NCBI RefSeq assembly: GCF_002105535.1
Contig: NZ_CP015848.1
Coordinates: forward strand, 3,958,341-4,022,340
DNA: 64,000 bases
Direction: 5' to 3'
Source of the DNA: Magnetospirillum sp. ME-1
GTDB taxonomy: Bacteria > Pseudomonadota > Alphaproteobacteria > Rhodospirillales > Magnetospirillaceae
The first letter of the stretch is position 1. The number at the start of each line of letters is the position of its first letter. Below the pieces are notes generated by a model. It had not been told where the DNA came from, ran no database searches, and worked only from the letters and a program-made list of their open reading frames with translations. Below are positions 45,325 through 54,056 of this stretch, piece after piece. A program made the translations under genes and the position numbers.

Positions 45325-45945
45325 ATGTTCAAGACCATCAAGCGGCAGCTTCCCGTCATGGCTTTGGCCGCCGCCTTTGGCGCCGTCACCCTGGCGCCCG
45401 CGCTTGCCGCCGATGGCAAGGCGCTTTACGCCGACAAGGGCTGCGCCGCCTGCCACGGCGAGGATGCCAAGACCCCGCTGCAGGAAGGTTTCCCCAAGCT
45501 GGCCGGCCAGAGCGCCGAATACATGCTCAACCAGATGAAGGACATCAAGGCCGGTGCGCGCACCAACGGCCAGAGCGTCGATTCCATGAAGCCCATCGTC
45601 GAGGACATGGCCGAAGCCGACATGAAGGCGGTCGCCGACTATCTGGCCAGCCTGAAGGAGGCGCCCGCCGCCGCCGCCGCCGCTCCGGCCGGCGCGCCGC
45701 ACCCGGGCAAGACCCTGTTCATGACCAAGACCTGCGTGGCGTGCCACGGCAAGGACGGCAAGAAGCCGCTGCCCGGTTATCCCATGATCGCCGGTCAGGA
45801 CAAGGCCTATATCCTGGCCCAGACCAAGGACATCAAGACCGGGGCGCGCGCCAACGGCAAGGCCAACGCCATGCAGCCTGTGATGCACTTGGTCAATGAC
45901 GACGAAATCGCCCAGATTGCGGATTACTTGTCCACAGTCAAGTGA
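45325..45945 (+). CDS. Periplasmic diheme cytochrome c
   Basis: 206 residues from the ATG at 45325 with GGAGAGGA upstream. A signal peptide ends near LAADG (about residue 27). Two class I cytochrome c domains carry CAACH and CVACH, and are joined by an alanine/proline linker; each has a downstream methionine as axial ligand. The two halves are similar, a cytochrome c4-like duplication. Its place after nosZ suggests it passes electrons to NosZ, the role of NosC proteins in clade II clusters. Confidence 0.9.
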   Translation: MFKTIKRQLPVMALAAAFGAVTLAPALAADGKALYADKGCAACHGEDAKTPLQEGFPKLAGQSAEYMLNQMKDIKAGARTNGQSVDSMKPIVEDMAEADMKAVADYLASLKEAPAAAAAAPAGAPHPGKTLFMTKTCVACHGKDGKKPLPGYPMIAGQDKAYILAQTKDIKTGARANGKANAMQPVMHLVNDDEIAQIADYLSTVK

Positions 45946-46003
45946 GGCCGGACCGGGCTGCGTTAGTGTGCGGCCCAGTTCGCTAGACCCTGGAGATAGA
46001 ACG

Positions 46004-46759
46004 ATGTTGAAGCTTAAGCACAGCCTGGCCGCCATGGTCGCTGTTTCCGCTCTCCTGGTCGGTGGCGCCGCCATCGCCGCCGGTGGTGCCGCCCCGCAGA
46101 AGGGCAAGTCGCTCGGCGAGGAAGGCTATCAGTGGCATGCCGGCGGCGGCGAAGAGGACGAGGCTCTTCACCTGAAGCCGAACCTGGACAATGGCCGTGA
46201 AGTCTACGAAGTGTGCTCGGCCTGCCATCAGCCGGAAGGCTGGGGCCTGACCGACGGCACCTTCCCGCAGCTGGCCGGCCAGCATGCCAAGGTGGTGATC
46301 AAGCAGCTGGCCGATATCCGCGCGCTGAACCGCGACAACCCCACCATGTACCCCTTCGCCCTGCCGTCGCAGATCGGTGGCCCGCAGGCCATTGCCGACG
46401 TGGCCGCCTATATGCAGAAGCTCAAGATGAATCCCGAGCCCGGCGTGGGTGACGGCAAGGATCTCGAGCACGGCAAGAAGCTGTACAAGGAGAACTGCGA
46501 GCGCTGCCACGGTGCCGATGGCGCCGGCGACAACGACAAGTTCTATCCCCGCATCCAGGCGCAGCACTACAACTACCTGATGCGCCAGTACCAGTGGATC
46601 AAGGAAGGCAAGCGCCGCAACGCCAACCCCGACATGATGAAGCAGATTCAGAACTTCTCTGAGCGCGACACCAAGGCGGTGCTGGACTACACCTCGCGTC
46701 TGAAGCCCCCGGCGAATCTGACTGCGCCCAAGGGCTGGAAAAATCCTGACTTCCAGTAG
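46004..46759 (+). CDS. Second periplasmic diheme cytochrome c
   Basis: 251 residues from the ATG at 46004 (MLKLKHSLAAM). A signal peptide ends near IAAGG. Heme motifs CSACH and CERCH identify two cytochrome c domains, of different sequence from those of the preceding gene. The C-terminus LKPPANLTAPKGWKNPDF is typical of cytochromes next to clade II nos genes. Probable electron donor to NosZ or link from NosGH. Confidence 0.9.
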   Translation: MLKLKHSLAAMVAVSALLVGGAAIAAGGAAPQKGKSLGEEGYQWHAGGGEEDEALHLKPNLDNGREVYEVCSACHQPEGWGLTDGTFPQLAGQHAKVVIKQLADIRALNRDNPTMYPFALPSQIGGPQAIADVAAYMQKLKMNPEPGVGDGKDLEHGKKLYKENCERCHGADGAGDNDKFYPRIQAQHYNYLMRQYQWIKEGKRRNANPDMMKQIQNFSERDTKAVLDYTSRLKPPANLTAPKGWKNPDFQ

Positions 46760-46785
46760 ATTTTTCTGATATAAGGTGGACAATG

Positions 46786-46818
46786 GGGCGGTGTCCCGGT
46801 TTTTTCGGGCCGCCGCCC
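46786..46818 (+). promoter_or_regulatory. Intercistronic hairpin before nosB
   Basis: GGGCGGTG-T-CCCG (46786-46798) pairs with CGGG-C-CGCCGCCC (46806-46818) around a T-rich loop. No T run follows. Likely a messenger-processing or stability element. Confidence 0.5.
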
Positions 46819-46858
46819 TCCCTCCGATCCACCTGACAAGCCTACGGGGTTGATTTCC

Positions 46859-47539
46859 ATGGCCGACAACAACAGCAAGAGCAAGCCCGCGCTCGTGCGA
46901 ATCCTGACCGTGATCGCCGCGCTTCTTATCGGCGGCGCCTATTTCTCGCCCATCTGGTGGGTGGCGCTGAAGGCCCCCAACTATCCGGCCGAAACCTTCC
47001 CCGACGGTATCCGCATCCACTTCCACATGAACGGCGTTTTCAACGGCTGCAAGAGCCAGGAACGGCCCAAGGACGTCCAGGCCCAGAAAAAGGCGGCCTG
47101 GGGCGACGAGGAAGGCGGTCTCGACTGCGTCGAGGAAATGAACGTCATCAACCACTTCATCGGCATGGAGCCCATCGAGGTGGGCGCCAAGTACGAGATC
47201 AAGGCGGCCCCCTACCTGTTCTCGCTGGTGGGTGTGATGCTGGCGGCCTTCCTGATCTATGCCGGGCCGTTCTGGTGGGTGCTGCCCATGTCGGGCATCG
47301 TCATTCCGGTGGCCTTCGTGGTCGATTATTCCGCCTGGCTGTGGTGGTTCGGCCACAACCTGCGCTCGTGGGCGGCCTTCTCGGTCAAGCCCTTCATGCC
47401 CACCGTGTTCGGCGAGGGCAAGGTGGCGCAGTTCAGTACCTTCTCCTATCCCCATTACGGCTTCGCCATGCTGATGGCCGCGTCGCTGTGCCTGATCCTG
47501 GCATTGCTGCTGCAGCGCAAGGCGTTGAAGTCGGAATAG
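46859..47539 (+). CDS. nosB: NosB-type membrane protein
   Basis: 226 residues with about four to five membrane segments, the first at 12-34 and others from about 118. The periplasmic part carries FSPIWWVALKAPNYPAETFP and the conserved NHFIGM motif, both seen in NosB of clade II clusters. Its molecular role is unsettled but it is a marker of clade II nos operons. A TTG three codons upstream is an alternative start. It is followed by nosD after 39 bases. Confidence 0.82.
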   Translation: MADNNSKSKPALVRILTVIAALLIGGAYFSPIWWVALKAPNYPAETFPDGIRIHFHMNGVFNGCKSQERPKDVQAQKKAAWGDEEGGLDCVEEMNVINHFIGMEPIEVGAKYEIKAAPYLFSLVGVMLAAFLIYAGPFWWVLPMSGIVIPVAFVVDYSAWLWWFGHNLRSWAAFSVKPFMPTVFGEGKVAQFSTFSYPHYGFAMLMAASLCLILALLLQRKALKSE

Positions 47540-47578
47540 TCCCGTTCACCGTCCGGCCAAGGAGCGGAGACGAGGTCC

Positions 47579-49222
47579 ATGGTTGTTTGGTTCAAGACCT
47601 TTTCAAAGTCTAGACTGGCGACACTGGCTTTCGTCTTCGCCGCCGGGCTGTCCACCGCCGGGGCGGTGCCCCAGGGCCAGGAATCCGAGCCGCTGCTGGA
47701 TTCCACCCTGCTGCAGGCCCTGATCGACATCGCCCAACCGGGCCAGGTGATCACGCCGCCGCCGGGGCGCTATAAATCCCATCTGGTGGTCAGCAAGCCG
47801 ATCATCTTCGACGGCAAGAACCAGGTCACCCTGGACGGCGAGGGGGTGGGCTCGGTCCTGTGGATCAAGACCGACGGCGCCACCGTGCGCAATTTCCGCA
47901 TCACCAATTCGGGTCCCAGCCACGCCCAGCAGGACGCCGGCATCCAGGTGCGCGGCAAGGACAACGTGGTCGAAGACATCCGCATGGACAACGTTCTGTT
48001 CGGCTTCAGCCTGGAGCAGTCCGAGCGCAACATCGTCCGCAACAACGTGGTCGAGGGAAAGAAGATCAGCTTAGGTCGGCGCGGCGACGGCATCAAGCTG
48101 TGGTATTCGCACCATAACCTGGTCGAGAACAACCGGTTCATCAATGGCCGCGACATCGTCTTCTGGTACTCGACCCACAACCGCTTCGTCGGCAACCGCC
48201 AGAGCGGCGGGCGCTATGGCCTGCACCTGATGCAGGCCCAGTACAACATCGCGGAGAGCAACTACTTCTTCGACAATTCCACCGGCATCTCCATGATGTA
48301 CGACACCGGCGACGAACTCCGGAACAACGTCATCGCCAAGGCGGTGGGAGCCCAGGGCGTCTGCATCTCGCTGAAGGAAAGCAGCGACGTGGTGATCGAG
48401 AACAACGACATCCTCTATTGTTCCCAGGGCATCGCCATCGATGTGGCGCCCTACGAGCCCGACAGCAAGAACCACATCCGCGGCAACCGCATCGCCTATA
48501 ACGACATCGGCGTTTCCTTCCTCAACGACTGGAAGGACAACGAGTTCACCGGCAACCTGTTCTCGGGCAACATCACCGAAGTGGCGGTCTATGGCGGCGG
48601 CAGCGCCAAGCGCAATGTCTGGGATTCCAACCGCTGGGAGGATTACCAGGGCTTCGACCGCGACGGCAACGGTGTGGGCGACAAGCCGCACAAGCTGTTC
48701 AATTATGCCGGCCGGGTGTGGATGGACAAGCCCAACACCCGTTTCTTCAAGGGCACGCCGCTTCTGGAGGTGCTGGATTTCCTCGATCGCCTGGCGCCCT
48801 TTTCCGAGCCGGTATTGATGCTGGAGGACAAGCATCCCCTGGTGGCGTCCGACGCCAAGGTCCGTGCCGGCTCGACCCTTGAAGCCACCGAGGATCTGCG
48901 CAAGAACGCCGATCGCCCCAAGCCGGCGGGCGAGACGCCCATGGCCCATGACCGAGGCGCGTCCGGCCAGGCCGAGCGCGCCTCGGGAGCGGTCTTCGCG
49001 CCCAAGCTCGACGTGGCGCCCTATACCCCGCCGCCGGCTCCCGCCGTGGCCCCGCCATCTCCCCCGGCGGTGGTGGCTCCGGTCCAGCCCGCGCCGCCTC
49101 CCGCCGCCCTGGCGCCCACCGCGCCGGCGAAGGCTTCGGATGCCGAACCGGTATTCCAGCGGCGCCGGGGAAGTCTCGAACCGCAACGACCCTCCTCCGT
49201 TGGGAGTAAGGATGATGACTGA
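47579..49222 (+). CDS. nosD: NosD, with a long proline-rich C-terminal tail
   Basis: 547 residues. A signal peptide (about 1-29) leads into a right-handed beta-helix of CASH repeats (NVVEDIRMDNVLFG, NLVENNRFINGRDIVFWYST, NRFVGNRQSGGRYGLHLMQA). NosD works with NosFY in making the CuZ site. The last 130 residues or so are a proline/alanine-rich tail (PPPAPAVAPPSPPAVVAPVQ) not usual for NosD. The end overlaps the start of nosG by 11 bases. Confidence 0.94.
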   Translation: MVVWFKTFSKSRLATLAFVFAAGLSTAGAVPQGQESEPLLDSTLLQALIDIAQPGQVITPPPGRYKSHLVVSKPIIFDGKNQVTLDGEGVGSVLWIKTDGATVRNFRITNSGPSHAQQDAGIQVRGKDNVVEDIRMDNVLFGFSLEQSERNIVRNNVVEGKKISLGRRGDGIKLWYSHHNLVENNRFINGRDIVFWYSTHNRFVGNRQSGGRYGLHLMQAQYNIAESNYFFDNSTGISMMYDTGDELRNNVIAKAVGAQGVCISLKESSDVVIENNDILYCSQGIAIDVAPYEPDSKNHIRGNRIAYNDIGVSFLNDWKDNEFTGNLFSGNITEVAVYGGGSAKRNVWDSNRWEDYQGFDRDGNGVGDKPHKLFNYAGRVWMDKPNTRFFKGTPLLEVLDFLDRLAPFSEPVLMLEDKHPLVASDAKVRAGSTLEATEDLRKNADRPKPAGETPMAHDRGASGQAERASGAVFAPKLDVAPYTPPPAPAVAPPSPPAVVAPVQPAPPPAALAPTAPAKASDAEPVFQRRRGSLEPQRPSSVGSKDDD

Positions 49223-49982
49223 CGAGGTTGGCACGCCCAAGGCGGCGCCCCCTGTTCCCCACGCCAACAACAAGACGCGGCGCATGGTGATGCGTTCCAT
49301 CGCCATGGGCGGTGCCGTGGTCGGCGCTTCGCTGTTCGGGTTCTTTCCCGTGCTGCGCAAGTGGACGCCCCGGCTGCGGCCGCCGGGAGCCATCGACGAG
49401 GCCGATTTCCTGGCCGCCTGCATCAAGTGCGGCCAGTGCGTGCAGGTTTGTCCGGTGCGGGCCATCGAACTGGGCGACCTGGACGAGGGCTTCGGCGTCG
49501 GCGTTCCTTACGTTCCCGCCCGCGAACAGGCCTGCGACTTTTCCTGCGACGCGGTGCAGTGCGTGCTGGCCTGCCCGACGGGCGCGCTCAGCCACAAGAT
49601 CAGCAAGAAGGAAGAGGTCCGAATGGGCCTCGCCCGCCTGGACCGCCCCAACGCCTGTCTGGCGCGCAAGGGCGAGGGCTACAAGGGCGCGGCGCGCCCC
49701 GCGCCCTTCAAGGGCGTGCACCGCTATCCCGAGATCGACCGCTGGAAGCCGGTCAAGCTGGCCGAGTACAAGTACGACCTGGAGCTTTGCGACCTGTGCG
49801 TGCGCGAGTGCCCGGTTCCCAACGCCATCAGCCTGGAGCCCATGAGCAAGGACCCCGGCGACAAGCGCAAGACCCCGGTGGTGCACCAGGCCTGCGTCGG
49901 CTGCGGCATGTGCGAGATGATCTGCCCGACCGAGCCGGCCTCCATCGTCATCGACATCCGGCGCAAGTGGGGAGACGCGTGA
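49212..49982 (+). CDS. nosG: NosG, periplasm-facing iron-sulfur protein
   Basis: 256 residues; ATG at 49212 or 49215. A twin-arginine-type N-terminus (KTRRMVMRSIAMGG) precedes four cysteine clusters: CIKCGQCVQVCP, CDFSCDAVQCVLACP, CDLCVRECP and CVGCGMCEMICP, so up to four 4Fe-4S centres. It is the NapG-like partner of NosH in quinol oxidation. Coupled to nosD by overlap and to nosH by a shared base. Confidence 0.93.
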   Translation: MMTDEVGTPKAAPPVPHANNKTRRMVMRSIAMGGAVVGASLFGFFPVLRKWTPRLRPPGAIDEADFLAACIKCGQCVQVCPVRAIELGDLDEGFGVGVPYVPAREQACDFSCDAVQCVLACPTGALSHKISKKEEVRMGLARLDRPNACLARKGEGYKGAARPAPFKGVHRYPEIDRWKPVKLAEYKYDLELCDLCVRECPVPNAISLEPMSKDPGDKRKTPVVHQACVGCGMCEMICPTEPASIVIDIRRKWGDA

Positions 49983-50944
49983 TGAAGCTCCTCCGTTCCT
50001 TCAAGGTGATGCTGGGCGCCCAGCCCGAGAAGCCCACCGAGTATACGCCCGAAGCCCTGGCCATGATGGAGGCCCGCCGTCAGGTCAAGGGGCCGGAGAA
50101 GGCCCGCCAGATCAAGGAAGCCCACGCCGAGAAGCACTCCCACAAGTGGCGCAACATCCGCTGGGCGACGCTGATCATGGTCAACATGATCTTCGTGCTG
50201 TCGTTCCGCTTCGATGTCCAGCTGGTGGAAGGCTCGCTGACCGCGTCGCGCGTCATCGGCTTTCACTTCGCCGACCTGAATTCCGCCATCCAGGTGATGC
50301 TGGCCTACAAGGTCATCCTGATCAATCTGGTGATCGGCACCGGCACGGTGCTGTTCATGTGGTGGCTCTTGGGCGGACGCACCTTCTGCTCGTGGACCTG
50401 CCCCTATCATCTGCTGGCCGAGATCGCGGAAAAGATCCATCTGGCGCTGGCCAAGCGCAAGATGGTGGTGGATTACCCGCTGCATCGCGGTTCGCGCACC
50501 GTGCTCTACGTGGTGTTCGCCCTGCTGGCGGTGGCGAGCGGCTATACGGTGTTCGAATCCATCTCGCCCACCGGCATCGTCAGCCGCGCCCTGATCTACG
50601 GCCCCGGTCTGGCCATGGTCTGGGTGCTGGGCCTGCTGGCCTACGAGATCATCTTCATCCGCCGCATGTGGTGCCGCTACATCTGCCCCATCGGGCTGAC
50701 CTATGGCTTCGTCGGTGCGGTGTCGCCGCTCCGGGTGACCTACAACATGGAGAATTGCCTGAACGAGGGCGATTGCCGCAAGGTCTGCCTGGTGCCCCAT
50801 GTGCTGGACTGCACCAAGAAAACCTATGCCGAGGATGTCAACGTCGCCATCGGCGCCGATTGCACCCGTTGCGGCCTTTGTATCGACGCCTGCCCCACCG
50901 GCTCGCTGAAATTCGAGGTCAAGGGCTTGAACAAGCTGTTGTAG
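49982..50944 (+). CDS. nosH: NosH, membrane quinol dehydrogenase subunit
   Basis: 320 residues; ATG overlaps the nosG stop as TGATG. About four membrane segments. Two CxxxCP motifs (CSWTCPYHL, CRYICPIGL) flank the middle of the protein, and the C-terminus has two 4Fe-4S sites (CLNEGDCRKVCLVP and CTRCGLCIDACP). NapH-like proteins take electrons from menaquinol; here NosGH probably feeds the cytochromes encoded after nosZ. Confidence 0.93.
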   Translation: MKLLRSFKVMLGAQPEKPTEYTPEALAMMEARRQVKGPEKARQIKEAHAEKHSHKWRNIRWATLIMVNMIFVLSFRFDVQLVEGSLTASRVIGFHFADLNSAIQVMLAYKVILINLVIGTGTVLFMWWLLGGRTFCSWTCPYHLLAEIAEKIHLALAKRKMVVDYPLHRGSRTVLYVVFALLAVASGYTVFESISPTGIVSRALIYGPGLAMVWVLGLLAYEIIFIRRMWCRYICPIGLTYGFVGAVSPLRVTYNMENCLNEGDCRKVCLVPHVLDCTKKTYAEDVNVAIGADCTRCGLCIDACPTGSLKFEVKGLNKLL

Positions 50945-51007
50945 TTTGAAGCCGTTCCCCGGAAGTTGGGCCGGGGGCGGCGAGGGCAAGAGGACAGGGC
51001 AGCGGGA

Positions 51008-51853
51008 ATGATCGTTTTCGAGAACGTCTCCAAGACTTTCAAGCGCCACCGGGTGCTGGACGGGGTCAGCCTGTCCATCGACAAGGGCGAGCGGATCGCC
51101 CTGGTGGGCTCCAACGGCGCGGGCAAGACCACCCTGATCCGCTGCCTGCTGGGCGAGTACCTGCACGAGGGCACGGTCACGGTCAACGGGCTGCCGCCGC
51201 GCGGCAACCGCAAGACCGTGCTGTCCCATGTGGGCTTCGTGCCGCAGATTCCGCCGCCGCTCAAGATGCCGGTGGGGGAACTGGTCAACTTCTCGGCCGC
51301 CGTCTGCGGCTCGGACCCGGACCGCATCATCGCCATGGTGCGCGAACTGGGCCTGGACTGGGACATGGTGCGGGGCCGGCCCTTCGTGAAGCTGTCGGGC
51401 GGCATGAAGCAGAAGATGCTGATCGGCATCGCGCTGGGCCGCGATTCCGACCTGCTGATCATGGACGAGCCCGCCGCCAACCTGGACCCCGAGGCGCGGC
51501 ACATCTTCTTCCACCTGCTGCACGAGCGCAAAGACAACGCCGTCATGCTGATCACCAGCCACCGCCTGGACGAGGTGGCGGCCCTGGTCAACCGCGTGGT
51601 GGAGATGGATCAGGGCAAGGTGGCGCTGGACGACCGCGTCGCCGACGACGTGGATATGACGGCCCGCCTGGATTGCGTCGTGCGCCTGACCCGGGCCGAA
51701 CCGGCCTTCGCGCGTGCCATGGGCGACTGGCATTTCCAGCCCGAGCAGGACGGCACTGCGTGGCGGGGCGTGGTCAACGGCCCCGACCGGCTGCGCTTTT
51801 TGGGCGTCCTGGCCCGCTATGCCGGTCTGGTGGCCGGCATCGAGATGAAATAG
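51008..51853 (+). CDS. nosF: NosF, ABC transporter ATPase
   Basis: 281 residues from the ATG at 51008 (MIVFENVSKTF). Walker A GSNGAGKTT at 34-42, signature LSGGMKQK and Walker B LLIMDEPAA are intact. NosF energises NosY, and with NosD supplies sulfur for CuZ assembly. Separated from nosH by 63 bases, followed by nosL after 13. Confidence 0.94.
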   Translation: MIVFENVSKTFKRHRVLDGVSLSIDKGERIALVGSNGAGKTTLIRCLLGEYLHEGTVTVNGLPPRGNRKTVLSHVGFVPQIPPPLKMPVGELVNFSAAVCGSDPDRIIAMVRELGLDWDMVRGRPFVKLSGGMKQKMLIGIALGRDSDLLIMDEPAANLDPEARHIFFHLLHERKDNAVMLITSHRLDEVAALVNRVVEMDQGKVALDDRVADDVDMTARLDCVVRLTRAEPAFARAMGDWHFQPEQDGTAWRGVVNGPDRLRFLGVLARYAGLVAGIEMK

Positions 51854-51866
51854 GAGCGGAAAGACC

Positions 51867-52364
51867 ATGTGCGAGCATCATAGCCTGAGCCGCCGCCGCT
51901 TCCTGGTCCTTGTGCCGGGCCTGGCCATCGCCGTGTCGGCCTGCGGCCAGCAGACCACCGGACCTGTGGAGATCAAGTGGGGCCGCGAGACCTGCGAATA
52001 TTGCGGCATGATCATCGACGATCCCCATTTCGCCGCCCAGGTGCGGGGCAAGGATTCCAAGGTTCACAAGTTCGACGACCTGGGCGACGCGGTGCTGTGG
52101 ATGGCCAAGCAGGGCTGGGCCGACGATGCCACGGTAGAGTTCTGGGTCGGCGGCGTGGACTCGGGCAAGTGGATCGATGGCCGCAAGGCCTTCTATATCG
52201 ACGGCCAGCACACCCCCATGGCCCACGGCTTCGGCGCCCTGGACCAGGGGCGGGGCGGGGCCGCCGATTATGCCGCCATGAAGAACGCCGTGCTGGCCCG
52301 GGGCTCCACCAGCCGCTGCGAGCCCTCGGAAGCACCCGCCAACACCACGACGCGAGACGGCTGA
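51867..52364 (+). CDS. nosL: NosL copper lipoprotein chaperone
   Basis: 165 residues. The N-terminus combines a twin-arginine-like SRRRFLVLVPG with a lipobox VSAC (acylated cysteine near residue 26). The Cu(I) site motif CEYCGM and the VHKFDD motif are those of NosL. It delivers copper to apo-NosZ. Here it lies between nosF and nosY rather than after nosY. Confidence 0.94.
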   Translation: MCEHHSLSRRRFLVLVPGLAIAVSACGQQTTGPVEIKWGRETCEYCGMIIDDPHFAAQVRGKDSKVHKFDDLGDAVLWMAKQGWADDATVEFWVGGVDSGKWIDGRKAFYIDGQHTPMAHGFGALDQGRGGAADYAAMKNAVLARGSTSRCEPSEAPANTTTRDG

Positions 52365-52377
52365 TGACTCTGTTCGT

Positions 52378-52483
52378 GTCATCCCGAGGGCGCAACGCGG
52401 CCGAGGGATCTCATCCTGGCACGCTGTGCCTAAATCGGTCGAGCCGGTCCAGGCGGGGATTCCTCGACTTCGCTCGGAATGAC
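52378..52483. repeat. Dispersed palindromic repeat, copy 1
   Basis: 106 bases bounded by GTCATCCCGAG and CTCGGAATGAC, imperfect inverted termini. The inside shares GAGGGATC...TCCTGG, a GTGCC...ATCGG-type centre and GTCCAGG...GGGATTCCTC with the copy at 60948. It lies between nosL and nosY, inside the operon, and codes for nothing. Confidence 0.8.
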
Positions 52484-52500
52484 ATCCCTGGAGGGGCGGC

Positions 52501-53328
52501 ATGAACGCGCTTTACCTCACCGCCCGGCTGGATATCGCGGAATCGCTGCGGTCCCGCTGGTTCATGTTCTACTCCATCGTCTTCGGCGGCATCGTGGTGC
52601 TGCTGTTCGTGTTCGGCCTGACCGAATCGCGCATCCTGGGCTTCACCGGCCTGTCGCGCCTGCTGGTCACCTATATCCAGCTGTGCGTCGCCATCCTGCC
52701 GGTATTCATCCTGATCACCACGGTAAGATCGGTGGCGGGCGACCGCGACGCCGGCGTGTTCGAATACATGCTGTCCCTGCCGGTGCCGCTCTACGCCTGG
52801 TTCTGGGGCAAGATGGTCGGCCGCTTCGTGGTGGTGTTCCTGCCCGTGTTCGGCGCCATGGCCCTGGCGGCGCTGTACGCCATGGTGCGCGGCATCGAGG
52901 TGGATTGGAGCCTGTTCGTGCTCTACACCGCCCTGCTGGTGGCGCTGGCCTGGGCGTTCCTCGGCATCGGCATGCTGATCTCCACCCTGGCGCGCACCCC
53001 CGACGTGGCGCAGACCGGCGCGTTTCTCACCTGGCTGGTGCTGCTCTTGTTCCTCGACCTGATCCTTCTGGGGCTGATGGTCCGCGAAAGGCTGCCGCTG
53101 GAACTGATCGTCGGCATCGCGGTGGCCAATCCGCTGCAAAGCTTCCGCACCGCCGCCATTTTGCTGTTCGACCCGCAGATGGTGGTGCTGGGGCCCAGTT
53201 CCTACGTCATCCTCGACGCGCTGGGCCGCAGCGGCTATCTTACATTCGCACTTGCTTATCCAATCGTGCTGGGCACGCTCAGCGCCGGGATCGGCTATTT
53301 CCTGTTCCGCCGGGGTGACCTTCCTTGA
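52501..53328 (+). CDS. nosY: NosY, ABC transporter permease
   Basis: 275 residues with six membrane segments, first at about 20-42 (FMFYSIVFGGIVVLLFVFGL). The GDRDAGVFEYMLSLPVPLYAW motif is typical of ABC-2 permeases such as NosY. It completes the NosFY transporter. A palindromic repeat separates it from nosL, and its stop overlaps the TTG start of ubiE. Confidence 0.92.
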   Translation: MNALYLTARLDIAESLRSRWFMFYSIVFGGIVVLLFVFGLTESRILGFTGLSRLLVTYIQLCVAILPVFILITTVRSVAGDRDAGVFEYMLSLPVPLYAWFWGKMVGRFVVVFLPVFGAMALAALYAMVRGIEVDWSLFVLYTALLVALAWAFLGIGMLISTLARTPDVAQTGAFLTWLVLLLFLDLILLGLMVRERLPLELIVGIAVANPLQSFRTAAILLFDPQMVVLGPSSYVILDALGRSGYLTFALAYPIVLGTLSAGIGYFLFRRGDLP

Positions 53329-54056
53329 CCTCATCGCTTTCGGGCACCTTCGGCTTCCAGTCGGTCACGCCGCAAGAGCGTGAGCAGCGCATCCGCGCCG
53401 TGTTCAACGCCGTGGCGCCGCGCTACGACCTGATGAACGACGTGATGAGCTTCGGCATCCATCGCCTGTGGAAGCGGGCGATGGTCAGGGCCGCGCGGCC
53501 CGAAGGGGGGCAGGTGATCGTCGATCTGGCGGGGGGGACCGGCGACGTGGCCCGGCTGCTGGCCGCGCCCGACCGCCGGGTCATGGTCTGCGATCCCTCG
53601 CCCGAGATGATGGCGGTGGGGGAAAAGCGCTGCCGGGGGCTCGGCATCCAGTTCGTGGAGGGCAAGGCCGAGGCCATGCCGTTCGAGACCGCTTCGGTGG
53701 ACACGCTGACCATCGCCTTCGGTCTTCGCAACGCCACCAGCCCCGAGGCCGCCCTGGCCGAGATATTTCGTGTCCTGAAGCCCGGCGGCTGGTTCGTCTG
53801 CCTGGAATTCTCCAAGCCCTGGGCGCTGATCCGCCCGTTCTACGACGCCTATTCCTTCCATGTGATTCCGCGCCTGGGCGCCTGGATCGCGCGAGAGCCC
53901 GCCGCCTATTCCTATCTGGTGGAATCCATCCGCCGCTTCCCCGATCAGAACGAGATGGCGGGGCTGATGCGCGCCGCGGGGTTCGGGCGTGTGGGCTGGC
54001 GCAATCTGTCCATGGGCATCGCCTGCCTGCATTCCGGCGTGAAGCCCGCGTCATGA
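53325..54056 (+). CDS. ubiE: Demethylmenaquinone/ubiquinone C-methyltransferase
   Basis: 243 residues from a TTG at 53325 (TTGA overlap with nosY); no ATG precedes the conserved RIRAVFNAVAPRYDLMNDVMS. SAM motif I is VDLAGGTGDVA and the IAFGLRNATSPEAAL motif is UbiE/MenG-specific. It methylates the quinone ring at the last or near-last step of menaquinone, and often ubiquinone, synthesis. The next gene is menA, overlapped by 4 bases, which favours a MenG role here. Confidence 0.93.
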   Translation: MTSSLSGTFGFQSVTPQEREQRIRAVFNAVAPRYDLMNDVMSFGIHRLWKRAMVRAARPEGGQVIVDLAGGTGDVARLLAAPDRRVMVCDPSPEMMAVGEKRCRGLGIQFVEGKAEAMPFETASVDTLTIAFGLRNATSPEAALAEIFRVLKPGGWFVCLEFSKPWALIRPFYDAYSFHVIPRLGAWIAREPAAYSYLVESIRRFPDQNEMAGLMRAAGFGRVGWRNLSMGIACLHSGVKPAS

